From contig NZ_BPFD01000003.1 of the NCBI RefSeq assembly GCF_019655335.1, positions 94,175-158,174 of the forward strand: DNA of 64,000 bases. Reading direction: 5' to 3'. Within the stretch, counting starts at the first letter, position 1. Each line of letters opens with the position of its first letter. The position numbers and the translations under genes were made by a program. Source of the stretch: Shewanella hafniensis. GTDB lineage: Bacteria > Pseudomonadota > Gammaproteobacteria > Enterobacterales > Shewanellaceae. Below, piece after piece: positions 41,615 through 51,918 of this stretch. The notes under the pieces were generated by a model. The model searched no databases. It had not been told where the DNA came from and worked only from the letters and a program-made list of their open reading frames with translations.

Positions 41615-41993
41615 GGCGGAATATCCACAAGTTCTATGATGACCACTAATCTACTGGGCAGGTCTGGCTTTAAAAAGTGAAAATAGCCGCAGCCCTGATT
41701 GATGAAATGGAAATCCGCCGACCGAGGTCACAACTTGCAATTTATTGCATTAAACGACTGTTTTTTTTAAACGCGAGAAAGTAGTTTTTACCATTGAAAA
41801 TAAAAGCTTGAACAGTGAGATTTGGCGTTGCTTGATAAGGTTTTGGGAATTTAGAACCGAAGGGAAGGTTTGTTAATACTGACGCATTGGCATGATTGAA
41901 AAGTTTAACCCTTGTAAGGGGCAAATAAACTCTGCTGCATCCTGAATCGTAGCAATACAGCAGAGTGAACTGTTCAGATAAACTCAGCCGTGC
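41615..41993. other. Intergenic region between yjjI and the aminotransferase gene
   Basis: 379 bp; a 60-codon minus-strand frame at 41742-41924 has no ribosome site or family resemblance and is probably not a gene. An inverted repeat ACTCTGCTG/CAGCAGAGT (41929-41937 and 41958-41966) followed on the minus strand by TTTATTTG is a weak terminator candidate for the aminotransferase gene. Confidence 0.5.
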
Positions 41994-43184
41994 TTAAAGC
42001 ACTTTAGCGATCGATTGGGCTAAGTAATCGACGTTATCTTCACTGATCCCAGCAATACTGATGCGGCTTGAACCCACCATATAAATGCTGAATTCTTTTT
42101 GCAGGCGCGCCACTTGCTCTGGATTCACCCCAAGGAAGGAGAACATGCCTTTTTGGCGGGCGATAAAGCTAAAGTCACGGTCTACGCCATTGGCTTTAAG
42201 TTTATCCACTAAAATGGCGCGGTTGCCGTTAATGCGATCGCGCATTACTTTCAGCTCATCTAGCCATTCTTGGGTTAATTCTGCCGATCCTAAAATCGTT
42301 TCAACAATCGCAGCGCCGTGGGCAGGCGGCATTGAATAGAGGCAGCGAACCACATAAAGCAGCACAGACTGCGCGACATTGGCGGTATGGGCATCTCTGG
42401 CAATCACAGAGCATGAACCGATACGCTCACGGTACAAACCGAAGTTTTTCGAGCATGAGCTGCAAAGGATCATATTATCGACCGCTGCCGCCATTTGACG
42501 CACGCCGTAGGCATCAATATCAACGCCATCACCAAAGCCTTGGTATGCCATGTCAATCAGTGGGGTAAAGCCTTGCTCTTTTGTCAGGGCAACCACTTTA
42601 TCCCATTGTTCTGTGGTTAAATCCATTCCGCTCGGGTTATGGCAACAGGCGTGGAATAACACCACATCATCTGGACTCACTTGCGATAGGGCAGCAAGCA
42701 TCTCATCAAATTTCAACGATTTGCTATCGTAGTCATAATACGGATAGGTTTTAACGGTAATGCCAGCCGCTTCGAACAAACCGATGTGGTTAGCCCAAGT
42801 TGGGTCGCTTACCCATAACACCGCATTCGGGTTGCAGCGTTTGATAAAATCTCCTGCCACGCGCAGTGCGCCAGTACCACCGGGTGTAGAAACGGTACGG
42901 ATACGATTGGCGAGAATAGCACTGTGATTTGCACCAAAGGCTAATTCTGTCATTAAAGTGTTGAATTGTGGCGAGCCCGTTGGACCTATATACACTTTGG
43001 TGGTTTCGGTATCGAGACGGAATTTCTCGGCTTTTTTCACGCAGCTCAGGATTGGGGTCACGCCTGTAGGGTCTTTATAAACGCCTACACCTAAATCAAC
43101 TTTTTGTGGGTGGGTGTCTTCGCGGTACTGAGTCAACAAGCCAAGGATGGGATCTGCTGGCATTGCGATGAGTGAGTTAAACAT
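41994..43184 (-). CDS. Aspartate/aromatic aminotransferase (AspC/TyrB type)
   Basis: Class I PLP aminotransferase transferring amino groups between aspartate or aromatic amino acids and 2-oxoglutarate. 396 residues, the AspC/TyrB length. The PLP lysine is in SSCSKNFGLYRERIG; TPGGTGALRVA binds the phosphate, VSDPTWANH has the ring-stacking Trp, LIDMAYQGFGDG the Asp contacting the pyridine nitrogen, and MVGSSRISIAGI the substrate-binding Arg. Specificity between AspC and TyrB cannot be settled here. It is divergent from aroA, whose pathway makes its aromatic substrates. Confidence 0.92.
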   Translation of the reverse strand: MFNSLIAMPADPILGLLTQYREDTHPQKVDLGVGVYKDPTGVTPILSCVKKAEKFRLDTETTKVYIGPTGSPQFNTLMTELAFGANHSAILANRIRTVSTPGGTGALRVAGDFIKRCNPNAVLWVSDPTWANHIGLFEAAGITVKTYPYYDYDSKSLKFDEMLAALSQVSPDDVVLFHACCHNPSGMDLTTEQWDKVVALTKEQGFTPLIDMAYQGFGDGVDIDAYGVRQMAAAVDNMILCSSCSKNFGLYRERIGSCSVIARDAHTANVAQSVLLYVVRCLYSMPPAHGAAIVETILGSAELTQEWLDELKVMRDRINGNRAILVDKLKANGVDRDFSFIARQKGMFSFLGVNPEQVARLQKEFSIYMVGSSRISIAGISEDNVDYLAQSIAKVL

Positions 43185-43619
43185 AGCTCCATCTACCTTT
43201 CTGGTTATAGTGCAAACGTGATTGTTTGTATCAGATATGCGTTATTTATCGTTTGGGGCTTAGAATAGCGCGGAAAGGTAAAGTATTTAAAGTGAAAACT
43301 GTGATTAGACGCCAGTTATCTTGGCAAAAAAGCCTGCCAAAAATACGATTAAATCCTAAATTAACCGCTTAAATTTTGCGTTTTTGTTATTTTTACACTG
43401 AACTCAGTAAATAATCTGACCAAAAAGCCATTTTTCTCGAAAAAACGGTTGAATCCTTAGCGACAATCGGTAATTTTATAACGACGAAGCACCAACAAGG
43501 CCCCAATCTCCTTTTATTTGTAATCTTAACTTGACGCTGTGTAGCGTGAAGTTGCCATTTTGCGTATTCAGTCCGCGTGATCGTGATGATGACGCCCTAT
43601 AGAGAAAGAAGATTTATTC
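43185..43619. other. Divergent aminotransferase-aroA region with a hairpin
   Basis: 435 bp without a gene. An 11-bp inverted repeat with one mismatch (AACTTGACGCT/AGCGTGAAGTT, 43528-43553, 4-nt loop) sits 67 bp upstream of aroA and could be a leader structure or an operator. The AT-rich stretch 43370-43480 probably holds promoters. Nothing more specific seen. Confidence 0.45.
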
Positions 43620-44900
43620 ATGAAGCAATTACGTCTTGAACCTGTTGTGCAAGTCCGCGGTGAAATTAATATTCCGGGCTCAAAAAGTATTTCTAATCGT
43701 GCCTTATTATTGGCCACCTTAGCTCAAGGCACGACTACGCTCACCAATCTGCTCGACTCAGATGATATCCGCCACATGTTGGCCTCCCTTGAGCAGCTAG
43801 GGGTGAACTACCGTTTATCGCAAAACAATACTGTGTGTGAACTTGATGGCTTAGGCGGTGTGATTTCCTCAGAATCCGCGCAGGAATTGTTTTTAGGCAA
43901 TGCAGGCACAGCAATGCGCCCCTTGTGCGCCGCCTTAACCTTAGGCCAAGGCGAGTTTACCCTCACGGGCGAACCGCGTATGGAAGAGCGCCCGATTGGC
44001 GACTTAGTCGATGCCTTAAGGCAACTCGGTGCCAATATTGTTTATCTTAAAAATGACGGTTTCCCCCCGCTGACGATTAATGCCACTGGCCTTAATGGCG
44101 GTGATGTTGACATTGCGGGTGATTTATCTAGCCAGTTTTTAACGGCTTTGTTGATGGTGGCGCCGCTTGCTAAGGGCAGCGTGAATATCCATGTCAAAGG
44201 CGAGTTAGTCTCTAAGCCTTATATCGATATCACTATCGCCTTGATGGCGCAGTTCGGCGTTAAAGTCATTAACCATAACTATGCCCGTTTTGAGATTGTT
44301 GCCGGCCAGCGTTATATGTCTCCGGGTAAAGTATTGGTAGAAGGTGATGCATCGTCGGCATCGTATTTCCTAGCGGCAGGGGCGATAAAGGGCGGCGAAG
44401 TCAAAGTCACCGGTGTGGGCCGTTTAAGTATTCAAGGCGATGTGAAATTTGCCGATGTGCTCGAAAAAATGGGCGCTGATATCGAGTGGGGCGATGACTA
44501 TATTATCGCGCGTGGCTCTCAATTAATGGCGGTTGATTTAGACATGAACCACATTCCCGATGCGGCCATGACCATTGCAACGGCCGCGTTATTTGCCAAA
44601 GGCACGACGGTTATTCGCAATATCTATAACTGGCGCATTAAAGAGACAGATCGCTTAGCGGCGATGGCAACGGAGCTGCGAAAAGTGGGCGCCGAGGTAG
44701 AAGAGGGCAAGGATTACATCAAAATTACGCCACCAGCCGTGATTAACACCGCCGAAATTGATACCTACAATGATCACCGCATGGCTATGTGCTTTTCGAT
44801 GCTGGCCTTTGCAGATTGCGGTATTACCATCAATGACCCTGATTGCACTTCTAAAACATTCCCAGACTACTTTAAGCAGTTTGCGAGTCTGCAAGGCTAA
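43620..44900 (+). CDS. aroA: EPSP synthase (3-phosphoshikimate 1-carboxyvinyltransferase)
   Basis: Sixth step of the shikimate pathway: transfers the enolpyruvyl group of PEP to shikimate 3-phosphate. 426 residues (427 in E. coli). Signatures: [16 protein letters not shown], the PEP-binding [17 protein letters not shown] with Gly-Thr-Ala typical of the glyphosate-sensitive class I enzyme, and the catalytic [15 protein letters not shown] and [15 protein letters not shown]. It begins the aroA-cmk-rpsA-ihfB block. It is normally linked to serC, but here the CRISPR-Cas locus and other genes intervene. Confidence 0.97.
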   Translation: MKQLRLEPVVQVRGEINIPGSKSISNRALLLATLAQGTTTLTNLLDSDDIRHMLASLEQLGVNYRLSQNNTVCELDGLGGVISSESAQELFLGNAGTAMRPLCAALTLGQGEFTLTGEPRMEERPIGDLVDALRQLGANIVYLKNDGFPPLTINATGLNGGDVDIAGDLSSQFLTALLMVAPLAKGSVNIHVKGELVSKPYIDITIALMAQFGVKVINHNYARFEIVAGQRYMSPGKVLVEGDASSASYFLAAGAIKGGEVKVTGVGRLSIQGDVKFADVLEKMGADIEWGDDYIIARGSQLMAVDLDMNHIPDAAMTIATAALFAKGTTVIRNIYNWRIKETDRLAAMATELRKVGAEVEEGKDYIKITPPAVINTAEIDTYNDHRMAMCFSMLAFADCGITINDPDCTSKTFPDYFKQFASLQG

Positions 44901-45086
44901 ATCATTCTGTTTTGTTTTTGTAACAACAAGCGATGTCAAGAATAGTCAGCCGTATTTGCGCGGCTGCTAATCTTCATAAAAAATCCACGGATTTTGTTTG
45001 TCTTTTGTTGTACAATGCGGCGCGCTCATTTTCGGGGGCTCACTTGATGAACTCACGGATGATGGTAATTTTTTGCGGAGGAATGT

Positions 45087-45779
45087 ATGTCTGAACGGGC
45101 TCCTGTAGTCACAATCGACGGCCCAAGTGGTGCTGGCAAAGGTACAATTAGTCAATTATTGGCTCAGCATCTAGGTTGGCAACTACTTGATAGTGGTGCT
45201 ATTTACCGAGTTCTTGCGCTCGCAGCAATTCATCATAACGTTGAACTGGAAAATGAAGAATCTATCACGCTGTTAGCGGCACATCTCGATGTGAAGTTTC
45301 TAACAGGCAATGATAAAGATCCGGTTCAAGTGATATTGGAAGGTGAAGACGTCACCACCGATATTCGCACTCAAGAGTGCTCGAATGCCGCTTCGAAAGT
45401 CGCCGCGTTTCCACGGGTGAGAGAAGCCTTATTACGTCGTCAACGGGCCTTTAAAACGGCGCCAGGATTAATTGCCGATGGTCGCGACATGGGAACTGTG
45501 GTTTTCCCAAGTGCGCCGGCAAAATTATATTTAACCGCCTCAGCTGAAGAGCGTGCCCAAAGACGCTATAATCAGTTGCAGGACAAGGGCTTCGATGTTA
45601 ATATCGAGCGCCTTTTAAGTGAAATTATCGAACGTGATGACCGCGATATGAATCGTCCGGTGGCTCCTTTAGTCCCCGCCGAGGACGCGCTCATTATCGA
45701 TACAAGCGGAAAGGGTATTGATGAAGTGTTAGCGCTTGCGCTTAACTTTATCAACCAAAAATTATCCGGCACTAACTAA
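45087..45779 (+). CDS. cmk: Cytidylate kinase
   Basis: Phosphorylates CMP and dCMP. 230 residues. P-loop [17 protein letters not shown], the CMP-binding insert and LID residues [20 protein letters not shown] and [26 protein letters not shown] are all present. GGAGG lies 5 nt before the ATG. A TACAAT -10-like element at 45011-45016 may give it a promoter of its own. It precedes rpsA as in E. coli. Confidence 0.96.
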   Translation: MSERAPVVTIDGPSGAGKGTISQLLAQHLGWQLLDSGAIYRVLALAAIHHNVELENEESITLLAAHLDVKFLTGNDKDPVQVILEGEDVTTDIRTQECSNAASKVAAFPRVREALLRRQRAFKTAPGLIADGRDMGTVVFPSAPAKLYLTASAEERAQRRYNQLQDKGFDVNIERLLSEIIERDDRDMNRPVAPLVPAEDALIIDTSGKGIDEVLALALNFINQKLSGTN

Positions 45780-45881
45780 GTTAGCCCACCGGATAGGTAT
45801 TCGTATTAAGGATGATACGGATAATTTGACTGACTCCACGTCTAGGACGGACAGTGGTTTAATAAAGAAAGTAACCTAAAC

Positions 45882-47549
45882 ATGACTGAATCTTTTGCTG
45901 ATCTATTTGAACAATCCCTTCAAACTCTGGAATTCCGTCCAGGCTCTATCGTTCGTGGTACTGTTGTATCAATCAAAAACGGTATGGTACTGGTTGACGC
46001 GGGTCTGAAGTCTGAAAGCCCAATCCCAGCTGAACAATTCAAAAACGCTCAAGGCGTTTTAGAAATTCAAGTTGGCGATGAAGTTGACGTAGCTCTTGAC
46101 TCTGTTGAAGACGGCTTCGGTGAGACTCAACTGTCTCGCGAAAAAGCGAAACGTCATGAAGCTTGGATCGTTCTGGAAAAAGCTTATGAAGATGCTGAAA
46201 CTGTAATCGGTATCATCAATGGTAAAGTTAAAGGCGGTTTCACTGTTGAATTAAACGGTATCCGTGCCTTCTTACCAGGTTCTCTAGTTGACGTGCGCCC
46301 AGTTCGCGACACCGCTCACTTAGAGTACAAAGAATTAGAATTCAAAGTTATCAAGCTAGACCAGAAGCGTAACAACGTTGTTGTTTCTCGTCGTGCAGTT
46401 ATCGAATCAGAAAGCAGCGCTGAGCGTGATGCACTGTTAGAAAACCTGCAAGAAGGTCAAGCAGTTAAGGGTATCGTTAAGAACCTGACTGACTACGGTG
46501 CATTCGTAGATTTAGGTGGTGTTGACGGTCTGCTACATATCACAGATATGGCGTGGAAACGTGTTAAACATCCATCAGAAATCGTCAATGTTGGCGATGA
46601 AATCAACGTTAAAGTACTGAAGTACGATCGTGAGCGCACTCGTGTGTCTCTAGGTCTGAAACAACTTGGCGAAGATCCATGGTTAGAAATCAGCAAACGC
46701 TACCCAGAAAACACACGTTTAACTGGTCGCGTTACTAACCTAACTGACTACGGTTGCTTCGTAGAAATCGAAGAAGGCGTTGAAGGTCTGGTTCACGTTT
46801 CTGAAATGGATTGGACTAACAAGAACATTCACCCATCTAAAGTGGTTAACTTAGGTGATGAAGTTGAAGTTCTGGTTCTGGACATCGATGAAGAGCGTCG
46901 TCGTATTTCTCTAGGTCTGAAACAATGTAAGACCAATCCATGGGATGACTTCGCAACTCGTTACAACAAAGGCGACAAGGTTTCTGGTAAGATCAAGTCA
47001 ATCACTGACTTCGGTATCTTTATCGGTCTTGACGGCGGTATCGATGGTCTAGTTCACCTGTCTGACATTTCTTGGAACGGTACTGGCGAAGACGCAGTTT
47101 CTGAATACAAGAAAGGCGATGAAATCCATGCAGTGGTTCTGTCTGTAGATCCAGAGCGTGAGCGCATCAGCTTAGGTGTTAAGCAAACTGAAGATGATCC
47201 ATTCAACGCATACTTGGCTGACAAGAAGAAAGGTACTATCGTAAACGGTACTGTTTCTGCTGTTGATGCTAAAGGTGTGACTGTTGAACTGGCTGACACT
47301 GTTGAAGGTTACATCCGTGTAGCTGACATTTCACGTGAGCGTATCGAAGATGCATCTACTGTCTATAATGTAGGTGATGCAATCGAAGCTAAGTTCATGG
47401 GTGTTGACCGTAAGAACCGCTCTATCAGCCTGTCAATCAAAGCGAAAGACGAAGCTGAAGAGAAAGAAGTAATGGCGACTCTGAACAAACAAGATGACGC
47501 TGTTATTAGCAATGCAATGGCTGAAGCGTTTAAAGCAGCTCGTAAATAA
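45882..47549 (+). CDS. rpsA: 30S ribosomal protein S1
   Basis: Binds and unfolds mRNA leaders for initiation on the 30S subunit. 555 residues (557 in E. coli) forming six S1 (OB-fold) domains: near residues 20-86, 105-170, 190-260, 277-347, 364-434 and 451-520; repeats are seen as GxVxxxTDYGxFVxxxxGVxGLxHxSxM. Codon use is strongly biased to the highly expressed set (GGT, CGT, GAA). The 102-bp leader may carry the S1 autoregulation site known in E. coli. It is followed by ihfB. Confidence 0.98.
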   Translation: MTESFADLFEQSLQTLEFRPGSIVRGTVVSIKNGMVLVDAGLKSESPIPAEQFKNAQGVLEIQVGDEVDVALDSVEDGFGETQLSREKAKRHEAWIVLEKAYEDAETVIGIINGKVKGGFTVELNGIRAFLPGSLVDVRPVRDTAHLEYKELEFKVIKLDQKRNNVVVSRRAVIESESSAERDALLENLQEGQAVKGIVKNLTDYGAFVDLGGVDGLLHITDMAWKRVKHPSEIVNVGDEINVKVLKYDRERTRVSLGLKQLGEDPWLEISKRYPENTRLTGRVTNLTDYGCFVEIEEGVEGLVHVSEMDWTNKNIHPSKVVNLGDEVEVLVLDIDEERRRISLGLKQCKTNPWDDFATRYNKGDKVSGKIKSITDFGIFIGLDGGIDGLVHLSDISWNGTGEDAVSEYKKGDEIHAVVLSVDPERERISLGVKQTEDDPFNAYLADKKKGTIVNGTVSAVDAKGVTVELADTVEGYIRVADISRERIEDASTVYNVGDAIEAKFMGVDRKNRSISLSIKAKDEAEEKEVMATLNKQDDAVISNAMAEAFKAARK

Positions 47550-47622
47550 TCGCCTGTTGTTTGGGGAGACATCTCTCCCCATTAGGCGACTGTGTTTGGC
47601 TTGATAATAGGGGATAGCTAGG

Positions 47623-47910
47623 ATGACGAAATCTGAACTTATCGAAAAACTCGCCACCAGGCAGTCGCAGCTGTCGGCGAAAGAGGTTGAAGGCGCAATC
47701 AAAGAAATGTTGGAGCAAATGGCAACAACATTAGAAAGCGGTGATCGTATTGAGATCCGTGGCTTTGGTAGTTTCTCGCTTCACTATCGTGCACCGCGGA
47801 CTGGCCGTAATCCAAAGACTGGTTCATCAGTCGATTTGGAAGGTAAATACGTCCCGCACTTTAAGCCAGGCAAAGAACTGCGCGAGCGCGTTGACGCCGT
47901 TAATGTGTGA
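47623..47910 (+). CDS. ihfB: Integration host factor beta subunit
   Basis: DNA-bending architectural protein, heterodimer with IhfA. 95 residues. Core [34 protein letters not shown], beta arms [26 protein letters not shown] with the intercalating proline, and a C-terminal helix. It sits directly after rpsA as in E. coli and ends at a strong terminator. IHF is also the host factor needed for I-F spacer integration. Confidence 0.98.
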   Translation: MTKSELIEKLATRQSQLSAKEVEGAIKEMLEQMATTLESGDRIEIRGFGSFSLHYRAPRTGRNPKTGSSVDLEGKYVPHFKPGKELRERVDAVNV

Positions 47911-47923
47911 TTGACCGCATAGT

Positions 47924-47951
47924 AAAAAGCCTCCGTTAGGAGGCTTTTTTG
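47924..47951 (+). terminator. ihfB terminator
   Basis: The 8-bp stem AAGCCTCC/GGAGGCTT closes a GTTA loop and is followed by TTTT. Confidence 0.9.
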
Positions 47952-48032
47952 TATCTATTGCAAGGCAATGCTGGTCAGCTCAGTGAATTTCTTGGATAAT
48001 CATTAAATTGAAACGCGTTTAGGGAGTGCAGC

Positions 48033-48308
48033 GTGAAATCATTTGTAGCAACTGTGCTTGTGGCACTGTTATTTATTCTGGCGTTGATCTTTGGCGCGCG
48101 TAACGAACAAGTGGTGACCATCAGCTATTTTGTCGCACAGGGTGAATATCGTTTACCTGTTGTGTTAGCGGTCGTGTTTTTTGCTGGTTTCATCTTGAGC
48201 TGGTTAGTTGCAAGCTACTATATCGTCCGCTTGAAATTGAGCTTAGCGACAACGCAAAAGAAACTAAACCAAGTGATGGCTAAAGCCCCTCAGGATGTAG
48301 ACGCCTAA
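48033..48308 (+). CDS. lapA: Lipopolysaccharide assembly protein A (LapA/YciS)
   Basis: Small inner-membrane protein acting with LapB in regulating LPS synthesis. 91 residues with two membrane segments (about 3-20 and 40-62) and a cytoplasmic coiled tail. Start is GTG at 48033 with AGGGAG 6 nt upstream. One base separates its stop from lapB, so the two are translated together. Confidence 0.9.
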   Translation: MKSFVATVLVALLFILALIFGARNEQVVTISYFVAQGEYRLPVVLAVVFFAGFILSWLVASYYIVRLKLSLATTQKKLNQVMAKAPQDVDA

Positions 48309-48309
48309 T

Positions 48310-49470
48310 ATGCTTGAGATACTCTTTCTGTTGCTTCCCATTGCAGCCGCCTACGGTTGGTATATGGGGCGACGGAGCATAAGGCAGAATCAAAGCAATC
48401 AACGTAAACAATTGAGCCGAGACTACTTTACCGGCCTCAATTTCTTACTGTCGAACGAATCGGATAAAGCCGTTGATTTGTTTATCAGTATGCTAGATGT
48501 TGACGATGAAACCATAGATACCCATCTGTCACTCGGTTCGCTGTTCCGTAAGCGGGGCGAGGTCGACCGCTCTATTCGTATTCATCAAAATTTAATTGCG
48601 CGGCCAACATTGACCAATGAGCAGCGTGACATTGCTATGATGGAATTGGGTAAAGATTATCTAGCAGCAGGTTTTTATGACAGGGCTGAAGAAATCTTTA
48701 TCAATTTGGTCAGCCAAGACGATCACAGTGAAGAATCTGAAACACAGCTGATTGCTATCTATCAAGTGATTAAAGATTGGCAAAAAGCCATTGATATCAC
48801 TAAGCGTTTGAGTCGTAAACGCCAGCAAGTATTAAAGCCGTTAACGGCGCATTTCTATTGCCAATTAGCCGATGAAGCCAGTGATGACGCGCTGAAGATT
48901 AAACTGCTGCAACAAGCATTGAAACAAGACCCGCAATGCGGTCGGGCTTTATTGACCCTGGCGAAAAAATTCCTCGATATTCAAGATTATACTCAGTGCA
49001 AGCAAATGCTGCTGCAGCTGAAAAAAGCCGATATTGAGCTTTTTGCCGATGCAATCCCCACTGCTAAACAAGTGTATCGCGACACGCAAGATAAAGAAGG
49101 CTTCCAAGAGTTACTCGCAGGGGCCATGGCCGATGGCGCGGGTGCTTCTGTGGTGGTTGCCTTAGCGCAGCACATGATAAGTCTGGATGAGATTAAAGCG
49201 GCAGAGACCATGGTGCTCGACGCCCTATACCGCCATCCGACGATGAAAGGTTTTCAGCACTTGATGCAAATGCATTTGCGTCAAGCAGAAGAAGGGCAAG
49301 CCAAGCAGAGTTTAACTATGCTAGAGCAGCTCGTTGAGCAACAAATTAAATTCCGACCGAGCTACCGTTGTAAGGAGTGTGGTTTTCCTTCCCATGCGCT
49401 TTACTGGCATTGTCCTTCTTGCAAAAATTGGGGCAGTATCAAGCGGATCAGAGGCTTAGACGGCGAATAA
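48310..49470 (+). CDS. lapB: Lipopolysaccharide assembly protein B (LapB/YciM)
   Basis: Adaptor that controls FtsH degradation of LpxC and so LPS amount. 386 residues: an N-terminal membrane anchor (about 1-18: MLEILFLLLPIAAAYGWYMG), a string of TPR repeats (about 30-345) and a C-terminal rubredoxin-like zinc module CKECGFPSHALYWHCPSCKNW. Length and order match E. coli LapB (389). It directly follows lapA and precedes pyrF, as in E. coli. Confidence 0.95.
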   Translation: MLEILFLLLPIAAAYGWYMGRRSIRQNQSNQRKQLSRDYFTGLNFLLSNESDKAVDLFISMLDVDDETIDTHLSLGSLFRKRGEVDRSIRIHQNLIARPTLTNEQRDIAMMELGKDYLAAGFYDRAEEIFINLVSQDDHSEESETQLIAIYQVIKDWQKAIDITKRLSRKRQQVLKPLTAHFYCQLADEASDDALKIKLLQQALKQDPQCGRALLTLAKKFLDIQDYTQCKQMLLQLKKADIELFADAIPTAKQVYRDTQDKEGFQELLAGAMADGAGASVVVALAQHMISLDEIKAAETMVLDALYRHPTMKGFQHLMQMHLRQAEEGQAKQSLTMLEQLVEQQIKFRPSYRCKECGFPSHALYWHCPSCKNWGSIKRIRGLDGE

Positions 49471-49515
49471 TTTATTAGAAGAAAACACTGTTTGTGTAAC
49501 CCCGTTGGAGAGATG

Positions 49516-50211
49516 ATGACGACTAAACCTATCCTCGTAGCGCTTGATTACGATAATAAAAACCACGCTTTACAACTGATAGACAAACTCGATCCCAACA
49601 TATGCCGCCTTAAAGTCGGCAAAGAAATGTTTACCCTGTTTGGCCCGCAATTGGTGAAAGATATCCATGATCGTGGTTTTGATTTATTCCTCGATTTAAA
49701 ATTTCACGATATTCCCAACACGGTCGCTAAAGCTGTGGCCGCAGCCGCAGAGCTTGGCGTTTGGATGACAAACGTGCATGCCAGTGGTGGTTTAGCCATG
49801 ATGGAAGCGGCTAAAAAGGCCTTGCTGCCATACGGCGACAATGCGCCTATGCTGATCGCTGTGACGGTATTAACCTCGATGAGTGATGACGATCTTAAAT
49901 TACTCGGCATCAATGTGCCTGCATTTGAACATGTTCAGCGTTTAGCTAAGCTGACCCAGCAAGCGGGACTTGATGGCGTGGTGTGTTCAGCCCAAGAAGC
50001 AACAGCGTTAAAATCGCTGTTAGGTCAGGATTTCAAGCTCGTGACGCCGGGGATCCGCCCAGTTGGTAGCGATGCTGGCGATCAACACCGGGTGATGACG
50101 CCACCTCAAGCGATAGCAGCGGGTTCAGATTACCTAGTGATTGGCCGTCCCATCACCAAAGCCGTCGATCCGTTAGCGGCATTGCAAGCGATTCACCAAT
50201 CATTGGCATAA
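49516..50211 (+). CDS. pyrF: Orotidine 5'-phosphate decarboxylase
   Basis: Final step of UMP synthesis. Start at the ATG at 49516 ([14 protein letters not shown]), 5 nt after GGAG; an ATG one codon earlier is too close to it and the frame upstream to 49492 lacks support. 231 residues. The catalytic Lys-Asp network is in [15 protein letters not shown], and phosphate binding in [40 protein letters not shown]. It follows lapB. Confidence 0.96.
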   Translation: MTTKPILVALDYDNKNHALQLIDKLDPNICRLKVGKEMFTLFGPQLVKDIHDRGFDLFLDLKFHDIPNTVAKAVAAAAELGVWMTNVHASGGLAMMEAAKKALLPYGDNAPMLIAVTVLTSMSDDDLKLLGINVPAFEHVQRLAKLTQQAGLDGVVCSAQEATALKSLLGQDFKLVTPGIRPVGSDAGDQHRVMTPPQAIAAGSDYLVIGRPITKAVDPLAALQAIHQSLA

Positions 50212-50262
50212 AATAATTAATCACACCCTGAGTGCATATCTCACTGTTCACGGAGCACGCCC

Positions 50263-51084
50263 ATGTTTAATGCTACGATGTTTAACTATCAAGGTAAGAA
50301 TGTTGTCGTTGTCGGTGGCACCAGTGGGATAAATCTCGCTATTGCAATTGCGTTCGCGCAGGCTGGCGCCAATGTCGCAGTCGCGAGCCGCAGTCAAGAT
50401 AAAATCGATGCCGCGGTATTGCAGTTGCAACAGGCCAATCCTGACGGTATTCATTTGGGTGTGAGTTTTGATGTGCGCGATCTTAGCGCCCTTGAAATCG
50501 GTTTTGATAAAATCGCTGCTGAGTTTGGTTTTATCGATGTACTAGTTAGCGGCGCGGCAGGTAATTTCCCCGCCAGCGCCGCAAAACTTTCGGCTAATGG
50601 TTTTAAGTCGGTGATGGACATTGATTTGCTCGGCAGTTTTCAAGTGTTAAAACAGGCGTATCCTTTGCTGCGTCGCCCCAATGGCAATATTATCCAGATT
50701 TCTGCGACGCAGGCTTCGATCGCTATGCTAATGCAAGTGCATGTGTGCGCGGCAAAAGCGGGCGTGGATATGCTGACGCGAACCTTAGCGTTAGAGTGGG
50801 GATGTGAGGGGCTGAGAGTTAATTCGATTATGCCAGGCCCTATAGCAAACACTGAAGGCTTTAATCGCCTTGCACCCAGCGCCGCATTACAGCAAAAGGT
50901 TGCCCAATCCGTTCCGCTAAAACGCAACGGCGCAGGCCAGGATATTGCTAATGCTGCGTTATTTTTAGGCTCTGAATTGGCGTCCTATATTACGGGAGTT
51001 GTGCTGCCGGTTGATGGCGGTTGGTCACTTGGCGGCGCCAGTATTGCGATGACAGAGCTTGGCGAACTGGCCGCGAAAATGTAG
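50263..51084 (+). CDS. SDR oxidoreductase of the 2,4-dienoyl-CoA reductase (DECR) type
   Basis: Short-chain dehydrogenase, 273 residues, start at 50263 with CGGAG 7 nt upstream. The cofactor motif is GGTSGINLAIA in place of TGxxxGIG. At the active site the usual Tyr of YxxxK is His (QVHVCAAKAG), with the Lys kept; the mitochondrial and peroxisomal dienoyl-CoA reductases also lack the standard Tyr and show a similar QVH...AKAG pattern. A role in unsaturated acyl-CoA reduction is therefore possible but inferred. No PsrA-like operator was seen before it, unlike fadH. Confidence 0.8.
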   Translation: MFNATMFNYQGKNVVVVGGTSGINLAIAIAFAQAGANVAVASRSQDKIDAAVLQLQQANPDGIHLGVSFDVRDLSALEIGFDKIAAEFGFIDVLVSGAAGNFPASAAKLSANGFKSVMDIDLLGSFQVLKQAYPLLRRPNGNIIQISATQASIAMLMQVHVCAAKAGVDMLTRTLALEWGCEGLRVNSIMPGPIANTEGFNRLAPSAALQQKVAQSVPLKRNGAGQDIANAALFLGSELASYITGVVLPVDGGWSLGGASIAMTELGELAAKM

Positions 51085-51154
51085 TTTGGTTTTAGATGTT
51101 TGATATTCAAAATCGAGAACTTTGATTTTATAGAAATTAAGTAGGTAATGATCC

Positions 51155-51697
51155 ATGGCTAATGCATTACAAGAGCAGCTACTCAAAGCAGGGCTTGCCA
51201 GTAAACAAAAGGTTCGCGACGTTAAGACCCAAAAACGCCGTGACAAAAAATCACGAGTTGATGATGGCTCAAGTGCTTTTAAGCAAGAAGTGGCCGAGCA
51301 AAAACGGCTGCAGGCGGAAAAAGATAAAGCGCTAAATGAGCAACGTTTTGCAGAGGCATCAGAGCGTGGACAGGTGCGCGGTTTAATCACTGAGTTCACT
51401 AAGTCTGCGATTAAGATCCCAGCTTATGCTGAAGTGAAATTTAACTATACTCTTGATAATAAAATCTATTCTTTATACATAGATGAAAAACTGCAGGCAG
51501 AATTGCTTAAAGGGCAGTTAGGCATAGTGCGTTACGAAGATAAGAGTTACTTAGTACCACATAAGTTAGCCGAGCGAGTGAAACTGCTGGTGCCGCAGTG
51601 GTGTGGTTATTTGTGGCAACAGGATGAATCTAAAGCTGTGGTCGTTGAAGATGATCCCTATGCAGATTACGCAATTCCTGATGATTTAATGTGGTAA
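51155..51697 (+). CDS. yaiL: YaiL-family (DUF2058) nucleoprotein
   Basis: 180 residues. A basic N-terminal helical half (MANALQEQLLKAGLASKQKVRDVKTQKRRDKKSR..., about 1-85) likely binds nucleic acid, followed by a compact domain (about 95-170: FNYTLDNKIYSLYIDEKLQAELLKGQLGIVRYEDKSYLVPHKLAERV). DUF2058 family; no firm function. Single gene between pyrF-SDR and a terminator. Confidence 0.85.
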   Translation: MANALQEQLLKAGLASKQKVRDVKTQKRRDKKSRVDDGSSAFKQEVAEQKRLQAEKDKALNEQRFAEASERGQVRGLITEFTKSAIKIPAYAEVKFNYTLDNKIYSLYIDEKLQAELLKGQLGIVRYEDKSYLVPHKLAERVKLLVPQWCGYLWQQDESKAVVVEDDPYADYAIPDDLMW

Positions 51698-51756
51698 TTG
51701 CCACAAGCCTGTGAGCTAACGCTGCGACAATCCTGTGGTAAAGCTTATAAAATAGA

Positions 51757-51787
51757 GACCCTTAAGTTCAAGCTTAAGGGTTTTTTT
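51757..51787 (+). terminator. Terminator after yaiL
   Basis: The 8-bp stem CCCTTAAG/CTTAAGGG closes TTCAAG and is followed by seven T. Confidence 0.9.
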
Positions 51788-51878
51788 ATGGGTTGGATTT
51801 ATACTTGGCTCACTTACTTTCATATTATTCGCGGCTGTATTTGTAATGAGATTGTTTTCTACAGTGAACTGGTATAAA

Positions 51879-51896
51879 TTAAAACAACTGTTTTAA
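51879..51896. promoter_or_regulatory. PsrA-like operator before the acyl-CoA dehydrogenase gene
   Basis: TTAAAACAACTGTTTTAA is a perfect 7+4+7 palindrome containing AAAC-N4-GTTT, the PsrA core. It sits 22 bp before the ATG. A one-mismatch relative lies in the same position before fadH. Confidence 0.75.
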
Positions 51897-51918
51897 TCCT
51901 ACGTTTAAGAGTCTACCA

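Noticed and set aside
41690..41720. TTGATGAAATGG upstream of yjjI as an FNR box, attractive for a glycyl-radical enzyme
   Set aside because: Only the left half fits TTGAT-N4-ATCAA; the right half matches two of five bases.
41742..41924. 60-residue minus-strand frame between yjjI and the aminotransferase gene
   Set aside because: No ribosome site, no recognisable family, located in an AT-rich intergenic region.
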